From NCBI GenBank assembly GCA_964565645.1, contig CAZMFQ010000022.1, positions 1 to 10,486 on the forward strand: DNA of 10,486 nt, written 5' to 3'. The notes under the pieces are model-generated. The model did no database searches and had not been told where the DNA came from. It saw nothing but the letters and a program-made list of their open reading frames with translations. The stretch comes from JAHIQC01 sp964565645 (GTDB lineage Bacteria > Actinomycetota > Coriobacteriia > Anaerosomatales > JAHIQC01). Made by a program: the position numbers and the translations under genes. Of this stretch, positions 7,276 through 10,486 are shown one piece after another; within the stretch, counting starts at the first letter, position 1; every line of letters begins with the position of its first letter.

Positions 7276-7430
7276 GTGGAGTGGGCGCAGATGCTCCAAC
7301 TGCCAGTCAGCAGCCGACTCCTGAGGCGGAAGAAGAAGTTCAGGATGCATTGGCGTGTCGTTCTCACGCACTTCCCGATCTCGGCCTTCCTCGGGGTCTT
7401 CATCTTCACTTCGCTGCACTTCAATCCGCG
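7276..7430 (+). pseudogene. Truncated N-terminal fragment of a small integral membrane protein
   Basis: The frame from 7276 carries, from an ATG at 7345, MHWRVVLTHFPISAFLGVF followed by IFTSLHF, then loses all protein character at about 7425, where the tandem repeats begin. The HFPI motif ahead of a hydrophobic helix is reminiscent of DUF2231-like and related four-helix membrane proteins. A second frame from GTG 7281 reads an acidic leader (QQPTPEAEEEVQDAL) that could be the original N-terminus if a frameshift occurred near 7335-7345. GGGAG at 7269-7273 may be a ribosome site. It is best read as the head of a gene cut off by the inserted repeat/island DNA. The family resemblance is tentative. 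Confidence 0.4.
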
Positions 7431-7442
7431 CCGGGCCCCCCG

Positions 7443-7466
7443 GATTTGTCGCCCGATTTGTCGCCC
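7443..7466. repeat. Tandem 12-bp direct repeat
   Basis: GATTTGTCGCCC occurs twice back to back, at 7443-7454 and 7455-7466, without a mismatch. It lies directly left of the larger inverted element. Confidence 0.85.
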
Positions 7467-7475
7467 AAATACATG

Positions 7476-7559
7476 GTGACTATTGGTACTCGTTGGTACC
7501 TATTGGGACTCGCCGCAGCTCCGCTGTACCAACGAGTCCCAACGAGTCCCAATAGTCAC
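7476..7559. repeat. Inverted element with arms built from 10-bp tandem units
   Basis: The left arm has three 10-bp units, TTGGTACTCG (7483-7492), TTGGTACCTA (7493-7502) and TTGGGACTCG (7503-7512). The right arm has the complementary units CCAACGAGTC (7529-7538 and 7539-7548) and CCAATAGTCA (7549-7558). The outer ends GTGACTATTGG (7476-7486) and CCAATAGTCAC (7549-7559) are perfect inverted repeats. The first 24 bases of each arm pair with only two mismatches. The centre holds a small hairpin, CAGC-TCC-GCTG (7516-7526). The whole can fold into one long stem in RNA or extrude as a cruciform. No coding function. Confidence 0.85.
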
Positions 7560-7568
7560 AAGCACTAT

Positions 7569-7596
7569 CGGGATTCGAATTCCCTTGGGGGCACCA
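7569..7596 (+). other. tRNA 3'-end remnant (T arm, acceptor strand and CCA), possible attachment-site scar
   Basis: The T stem CGGGA (7569-7573) pairs with TCCCT (7581-7585) apart from one end mismatch, around the canonical loop TTCGAAT (7574-7580). Acceptor strand TGGGGGC (7586-7592), discriminator A and CCA (7594-7596) follow. No 5' half starting GCCCCCA and no D or anticodon arm is present upstream; the inverted 10-bp element stands there instead. Integrating elements commonly use tRNA 3' ends as attachment sites, so this is probably an att scar. No integrase is in the window. Confidence 0.6.
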
Positions 7597-7621
7597 GATT
7601 CTCGCAGGTTGCAGGACCTGA

Positions 7622-7653
7622 GTAGCCCGATTTCGAGCGTGAAATCGGGCTAC
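7622..7653 (-). terminator. Perfect 13-bp hairpin downstream of the Fic gene
   Basis: GTAGCCCGATTTC (7622-7634) and GAAATCGGGCTAC (7641-7653) form a perfect stem with a six-base loop. It lies about 70 bases beyond the Fic stop and could terminate Fic transcription. A T tract is lacking, so a processed-RNA or protein-binding role is also possible. Confidence 0.45.
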
Positions 7654-7689
7654 AAATGTCCTTGGGCTGAGCGGCGCGGTCCTCTAAAC

Positions 7690-7722
7690 GAATCATATAG
7701 CCCACACATGATATCGTTAATG
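7690..7722 (-). promoter_or_regulatory. 33-bp direct repeat, copy 1, promoter-like, just after the Fic stop
   Basis: On the minus strand it contains TTAACG (7720-7715), a 17-base spacer and TATGAT (7697-7692), a promoter of consensus spacing. It ends two bases from the Fic stop codon and would direct transcription leftwards across the hairpins and tRNA scar. ATCAT (7692-7696) and ATGAT (7708-7712) form an inverted pair that could be an operator. The two ends (8 and 15 bases) match copy 2 exactly; the middle ten bases differ. Confidence 0.65.
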
Positions 7723-7724
7723 AC

Positions 7725-8777
7725 TCACTGAGCCGTTCTCTCCCACGTCGCGTCGCGCCCGCCCTTTGTGCACCTGATCTCGCCATTGTCTCGAAGTTCG
7801 CCGAGCACGCGCACGATTGTGGGACGGCTCACTCCCGGACAGGCTCGCTCGACGTCGGCGTACCGGAAGGTCGTCGAGAGGTGCCGGATGCAGTCGATCA
7901 CCATCTCGCGCTTCGCCCCGCGCCCTGTCCCCATCTGTCCCACTCGCTGCTCGAACTCCACGTACGCTGCGATGAGAACGCCGTGCGAGTACTGGAGCCA
8001 GGGAACGAGGTCGTGTCGGCCCTCGTGCCATCCGTCCGACGAGGCTTCGAGTGCCTCGTAGTACGTCTCCTTCGAGTCCTCGATGATCTTCTCAAGACTG
8101 ATGTAGCGGCCGACATCATAGCCGGCCTGGTAGAGGAGCATGAGGTTCAGGATGCGCGACATCCGTCCGTTGCCGTCGGAGAACGGGTGGATGCACAGGA
8201 AGTCGAGCACGAATGCGGGGACTGCGATCAGCGAGTCCACCTGCCCTCCCGACACGAGCGAGTGGTAGCCCGTGACGAGTTCCTTCATGGCGGTGTCGAC
8301 GACGTGGGGTGCAACAGGGCTGAACCTCAGACGGTGCGTGCCATCGGGCAGGACGTCGACGATGTCGTTGGCGGTGTTCTTCCACGCCCCGCCCGGAGCG
8401 GGTGAGAATTGGTAGAGGTCACGGTGGAGCTGAAGCACGAGACCGGTCGAGACGTCCATGGCAAGCGCGTTTGCGTGGACGGTCGACAGGACGTCGCGAT
8501 AGCCGGCGATCTCCTGCTCTGAGCGATTTCTCGGCGTCGTCTTCTGGGCAGCGATCTCGGCCACACGCCCCGAGGCTGCGGTCACGCCCTCGATCCTGTT
8601 TGACGACTCGATGCTTTGGACTCGCGCCACCTCACGAAGCGCGCTCAACGCCTGAGGCGACTGCTTCTCGAAGAGCTGTTGCTTGCCCTTGTACTCACCG
8701 AGGAGACCAATAGAGCGTACCGTGGACATTGGCACGGTCATCTGCTCGAGGTGACCTGGTTTGAATGAGCCGCGCAT
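7725..8777 (-). CDS. Fic family protein (AMP-transferase) with N-terminal autoinhibitory motif and C-terminal winged helix
   Basis: A 350-residue Fic enzyme, predicted to transfer AMP from ATP to a hydroxyl group on a protein. The ATG at 8777 follows GAGGAG (8788-8783) by five bases. Residues 20-64 are a Fic_N-type region ending with the inhibitory motif SNRIEG (Ser59, Glu63, Gly64), whose glutamate normally blocks the ATP gamma-phosphate site, a class II arrangement. The catalytic motif is complete: HPFSDGNGRMSR, residues 197-208, with His197, Asp201, Asn203, Arg205 and Arg208. Residues 285-345 look like a winged helix-turn-helix (YADVERACPGVSRPTIVRVL then LRDNGEI), so the protein may bind DNA, perhaps its own promoter. 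No antitoxin gene is adjacent; inhibition is built in. The gene is bracketed by the 33-bp direct repeats. Target and physiological role cannot be read from the sequence. Confidence 0.93.
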   Translation of the reverse strand: MRGSFKPGHLEQMTVPMSTVRSIGLLGEYKGKQQLFEKQSPQALSALREVARVQSIESSNRIEGVTAASGRVAEIAAQKTTPRNRSEQEIAGYRDVLSTVHANALAMDVSTGLVLQLHRDLYQFSPAPGGAWKNTANDIVDVLPDGTHRLRFSPVAPHVVDTAMKELVTGYHSLVSGGQVDSLIAVPAFVLDFLCIHPFSDGNGRMSRILNLMLLYQAGYDVGRYISLEKIIEDSKETYYEALEASSDGWHEGRHDLVPWLQYSHGVLIAAYVEFEQRVGQMGTGRGAKREMVIDCIRHLSTTFRYADVERACPGVSRPTIVRVLGELRDNGEIRCTKGGRDATWERTAQ

Positions 8778-8796
8778 GCCATCTCCTCACAGGAAT

Positions 8797-8829
8797 GAAT
8801 CATAGGACACTCAGATGATATCGTTAATG
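8797..8829 (-). promoter_or_regulatory. 33-bp direct repeat, copy 2: promoter and candidate operator of the Fic gene
   Basis: On the minus strand TTAACG (8827-8822), 17 bases and TATGAT (8804-8799) form a promoter about 20 bases ahead of the Fic ATG, leaving room for a short leader with the GAGGAG site. ATCAT (8799-8803) and ATGAT (8815-8819) are an inverted pair spanning the -10 and the spacer, a likely binding site for the winged-helix part of the Fic protein. Copy 1 lies at the other end of the gene in the same orientation. Confidence 0.7.
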
Positions 8830-8971
8830 CATCATGAAGTCATTCACGGATCACGCAATCGTGGAGGCCGCCGCGCCGCCGTGGAGGCCTACAAGGCATC
8901 GAAGTACACGAGGGGCGGCGGGGCCTGACGTTCCCGTGAGTTCTCCGCATCGATGCCCGACCCGGAGGGGC

Positions 8972-9589
8972 TCATCGGCTTTCGTCGAGCAAGCGCTGCA
9001 GCCCGTCGAGGATGAGGGCGAGGCCGAACTCGAACGCGGCGGCATCGTCGTAGGGCTCCTTTGCGTACTCGGTGGCGACCACGAGCAGCGACTGGAGCGC
9101 ACCCTCGGGGATCGCCGCCATGACCTCCTCGGCCACCTCGACGGAGTCCTCGTCGTCTGCAGGCGAGATGTTCTCCCGTTGCCGCTCGAAGCCGTAGATG
9201 TAGCTGTCGAGTGCGAGGAACGCGTTGGCTGCGACCCTGGGCGGGAACCCGGCGCGGAGCAGCGTGCCGAGGATCCGGTCCGAGTATCCGAGGCTGCTCG
9301 GGCCGCTGCGACCCCTCGAGTCTATGAGTCCGGCCGCCCAGCGGTGGTCGGCGAAGACCTCGCGCGCCGAGACGGCGCGCCGCCGCATGGACTCCTTCCA
9401 GTCGACGTCGTCGGGGGGCAGGTCGATCTTGGCGATGACCTCCTCGGCCATCCCGTCGAGCAGGTCGTCCTTGCTCGCGACGTGGTTGTACAGAGATGCG
9501 GCCTCGATGCCGAGGCGGCGACCGAGCTCGCGCATCGTCACCGCATCGAGCCCGATCTCGTCGGCGAGTTCGACCGCAGCGTGTACCAC
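8972..9589 (-). CDS. TetR family transcriptional regulator (TetR_C type)
   Basis: A 205-residue repressor from the first standard start, GTG at 9589. The N-terminal helix-turn-helix reads VTMRELGRRLGIEAASLYNH followed by VASKDDLLDGMAEEV, a textbook TetR DNA-binding domain. The rest is helical with the Tet-repressor C-terminal style (SYIYGFERQRE, FEFGLALILDGLQRLL). The GTG lacks a ribosome site and cuts off the conserved leader: in frame upstream, the codons give DTLNRERVVHAAVELADEIG, the usual TetR_C beginning, back to an ATC at 9643 seven bases after AAGGAGG. The true start may therefore be that ATC. It is divergent from the DUF6326-type gene at 9806, and two identical-type operators lie between them, so it most likely represses itself and that gene until a small hydrophobic ligand binds. 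The ligand is unknown. Confidence 0.9.
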   Translation of the reverse strand: MVHAAVELADEIGLDAVTMRELGRRLGIEAASLYNHVASKDDLLDGMAEEVIAKIDLPPDDVDWKESMRRRAVSAREVFADHRWAAGLIDSRGRSGPSSLGYSDRILGTLLRAGFPPRVAANAFLALDSYIYGFERQRENISPADDEDSVEVAEEVMAAIPEGALQSLLVVATEYAKEPYDDAAAFEFGLALILDGLQRLLDESR

Positions 9590-9640
9590 GCGCTCGCGAT
9601 TGAGGGTGTCACGTCCTTGCGATCTGTCGGTGTGGCGAGT

Positions 9641-9658
9641 GATGGTCGTCCCTCCTTG
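9641..9658 (-). promoter_or_regulatory. Ribosome binding site and possible non-standard AUC start of the TetR gene
   Basis: On the minus strand AAGGAGG (9657-9651) is followed after seven bases by ATC at 9643-9641 in the TetR frame. No ATG, GTG or TTG exists in this frame between the upstream in-frame stop and the GTG at 9589. The 18 codons gained include the conserved TLNRERV. Confidence 0.5.
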
Positions 9659-9693
9659 GATGCACGCCCCTCAGGGGGCGGATGATGCGTCGC

Positions 9694-9699
9694 TTGACA
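9694..9699 (+). promoter_or_regulatory. -35 element of the divergent membrane-protein gene
   Basis: TTGACA is a perfect -35 hexamer. Operator 1 occupies the following spacer, so a bound repressor would block the polymerase. The matching -10 (around 9717-9724) is weak. Confidence 0.45.
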
Positions 9700-9700
9700 T

Positions 9701-9715
9701 ACTAACACTGTTAGT
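9701..9715. promoter_or_regulatory. TetR operator 1
   Basis: ACTAACACTGTTAGT: perfect inverted hexamers ACTAAC and GTTAGT with a three-base centre, lying in the divergent promoter region. Confidence 0.75.
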
Positions 9716-9734
9716 TCAATGTATGCCAATGGAG

Positions 9735-9749
9735 ACTAACACCGTTAGT
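9735..9749. promoter_or_regulatory. TetR operator 2
   Basis: ACTAACACCGTTAGT: the same inverted hexamers and centre size as operator 1, 34 bp away centre to centre, close to three helical turns, so two repressor dimers could bind on similar faces. Confidence 0.75.
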
Positions 9750-9805
9750 ATCCGCGACCGCCCGAACCGGACCGTTCGGGGGGCGCCGCGATCAGGAGGA
9801 CGAGT

Positions 9806-10210
9806 GTGATGAAGGACATCGGAACGAGAGTCTCGACGCTTTGGATAGTGGTCATGCTGAACATGGCCTTCGCGGACATCGTGGGCTTCCTGCGGCCCGG
9901 AGCATTGGAGGGCATCGAGGGGCCCGGCGGCGTGGCGATCACACCGGGGATGCTTCTGGTGTTCGCGCTGTTCCTGGAGATCCCGATCGCGATGGTGTTC
10001 CTGTCGCGTACCCTCACCCCGGGCGCCAACCGATGGGTCAACACCGTCGCCGCAGTGGTCACCGCGGTGTTCGTGGTGGGTGGCGGGTCGATGGAGCTTC
10101 CGTTCTACGCGTTCTTCGCAGCGGTGGAAGTCGCGTGTATGGCGCTGATCGTCCGGGCCGTGTGGTCGCGGCGCGTCGCGCAAGACGTATCGCCGCAGAC
10201 AGCGGGCTAG
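9806..10210 (+). CDS. DUF6326-type four-helix membrane protein
   Basis: A 134-residue (or 133 from the ATG at 9809) integral membrane protein. AGGAGG at 9794-9799 serves either the GTG at 9806 or the ATG. Four hydrophobic helices are visible, at about residues 9-29, 44-67, 77-95 and 98-121. The wording STLWIVVMLNMAFADIVGFL, LFLEIPIAMVFLSR, ANRWVN and YAFFAAVEVA fits the DUF6326 family as I recall it; its function is unknown. The gene sits across a shared operator region from the TetR gene, so it is probably repressed by it and induced by the same ligand. Such regulator/membrane-protein pairs can be involved in stress or drug response, but this is inference only. A 7-bp hairpin (CCCGAAC with GTTCGGG, around 9762-9778) lies in its leader. 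Confidence 0.8.
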   Translation: MMKDIGTRVSTLWIVVMLNMAFADIVGFLRPGALEGIEGPGGVAITPGMLLVFALFLEIPIAMVFLSRTLTPGANRWVNTVAAVVTAVFVVGGGSMELPFYAFFAAVEVACMALIVRAVWSRRVAQDVSPQTAG

Positions 10211-10235
10211 CGGACGCCACGACCGGGAAAGAGGG

Positions 10236-10365
10236 CACGTCGCGAAAGCCGTCATCCAGACCGGCTACGGGAACGCGGACGTCATGCGGCTTGCCGAGGT
10301 CGGGAAGCGCCGGCAGGGCCACGCCGGGGCAATGTCGTGATCTCGGTCGCCGATGCGTCGCCAGC
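10236..10365 (+). pseudogene. Collapsed remnant of an MDR-family NAD(P)-dependent alcohol dehydrogenase
   Basis: The frame at 10236-10340 reads HVAKAVIQTGYGNADVMRL followed by AEV, the typical opening of zinc/quinone-type medium-chain dehydrogenases (KAVIQTxYGxxDVLRLxEV). It then jumps, after only about 25 residues, to GHA followed one frame away by RGNVVISV if a single base is restored near 10326. GHARGxVVIxV is the usual extreme C-terminus of the same family. So an internal deletion of nearly the whole gene plus a one-base loss is the simplest reading. No standard start or ribosome site precedes it. The two matches are visible in the sequence; the deletion history is inference. Confidence 0.6.
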
Positions 10366-10448
10366 GACCGGCATTGACCTACAATCTAGCCTGACGGCGG
10401 AGCCGCGGTATCCGACGGATCCCGCCCATGGCGATCACGAGGGGTCAC

Positions 10449-10486
10449 ATGCGACAGCCCAGGGTGCTTGTGGTAGGCGGCGGCGC
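10449..10486 (+). CDS. N-terminus of a Rossmann-fold (FAD/NAD-dependent) oxidoreductase, partial
   Basis: The ATG at 10449 begins MRQPRVLVVGGG and runs off the window. VLVVGGG is the first strand and glycine loop (GxGxxG) of a dinucleotide-binding fold, as in type II NADH dehydrogenases and related flavoproteins. GAGGGG at 10439-10444 lies four bases ahead; an in-frame ATG at 10428 is an alternative. TACAAT at 10380-10385 could be a -10 but has no clear -35. Too little is present to name the enzyme. Confidence 0.55.
   Translation, partial: MRQPRVLVVGGG

Noticed and set aside
7476..7559. CRISPR array
   Set aside because: Units are 10 bp, contiguous and arranged as inverted arms, with no spacers and no cas genes.
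7525..7596. Complete tRNA gene ending at the CCA
   Set aside because: No D arm, anticodon arm or 5' acceptor strand can be folded upstream; that sequence is the repeat element.
7276..7725. Type III toxin-antitoxin RNA repeat array for the Fic protein
   Set aside because: Type III antitoxin repeats lie upstream of the toxin gene and are longer; here they lie downstream, and Fic already carries its own inhibitory motif.
8881..8928. Short plus-strand stretch reading VEAYKASKYTRGGGA and stop, like the tail of a protein
   Set aside because: Only about 16 residues look protein-like, the upstream frame is not convincing and no family is recognised. A gene tail cut by the Fic insertion is possible but unsupported.
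8834..9685. 283-codon plus-strand frame antisense to the TetR gene
   Set aside because: Antisense of a clear TetR fold; no recognised motif.

Overview
The window is GC-rich bacterial DNA with GTG and TTG starts. It carries a System I cytochrome c heme lyase (CcmF), a LarE-type start and a RipA/CwlO-like NlpC/P60 hydrolase. Together these suggest a deep-branching, probably anaerobic actinobacterium of Coriobacteriia type. That placement is inference from gene content and style; no marker gene is present.

Left part (1-2100). The first 96 bases are the minus-strand start of a PP-loop protein resembling LarE. Next, on the plus strand, is a broken fragment (about 343-597) whose protein matches the N-terminal domain of the large cupredoxin protein further right. 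It ends against a convergent cation diffusion facilitator (602-1519, minus). A small two-helix, cysteine-rich membrane protein (1745-2056, plus) follows.

Central operon (2109-6901, plus). Three genes run together: a membrane-anchored protein with an HMA-like fold and a C-terminal cupredoxin domain; a secreted coiled-coil NlpC/P60 peptidoglycan hydrolase joined to it by a stop/start overlap; and ccmF. The probable theme is assembly of an envelope electron-transfer chain: copper handling, wall remodelling and heme attachment. Two consecutive hairpins close the operon.

Right part (6902-10486), an accessory patchwork. It holds a truncated membrane-protein start, a tandem 12-mer, a large inverted element built of 10-bp units, the 3' end of a tRNA with no 5' half (probable attachment-site scar) and a perfect 13-bp hairpin. 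After these comes a Fic AMP-transferase gene (minus) framed by two copies of a 33-bp direct repeat, each containing a promoter-like sequence. Beyond it are a TetR-type regulator and a divergent DUF6326-type membrane protein sharing two ACTAAC-N3-GTTAGT operators. A collapsed alcohol dehydrogenase remnant and the first codons of a Rossmann-fold oxidoreductase end the window.

The most unusual signals are the Fic cassette with its duplicated promoter/operator next to the repeat element and tRNA scar, the decayed paralogue of the cupredoxin protein, and a TetR gene whose conserved N-terminus can only start at a non-standard codon.
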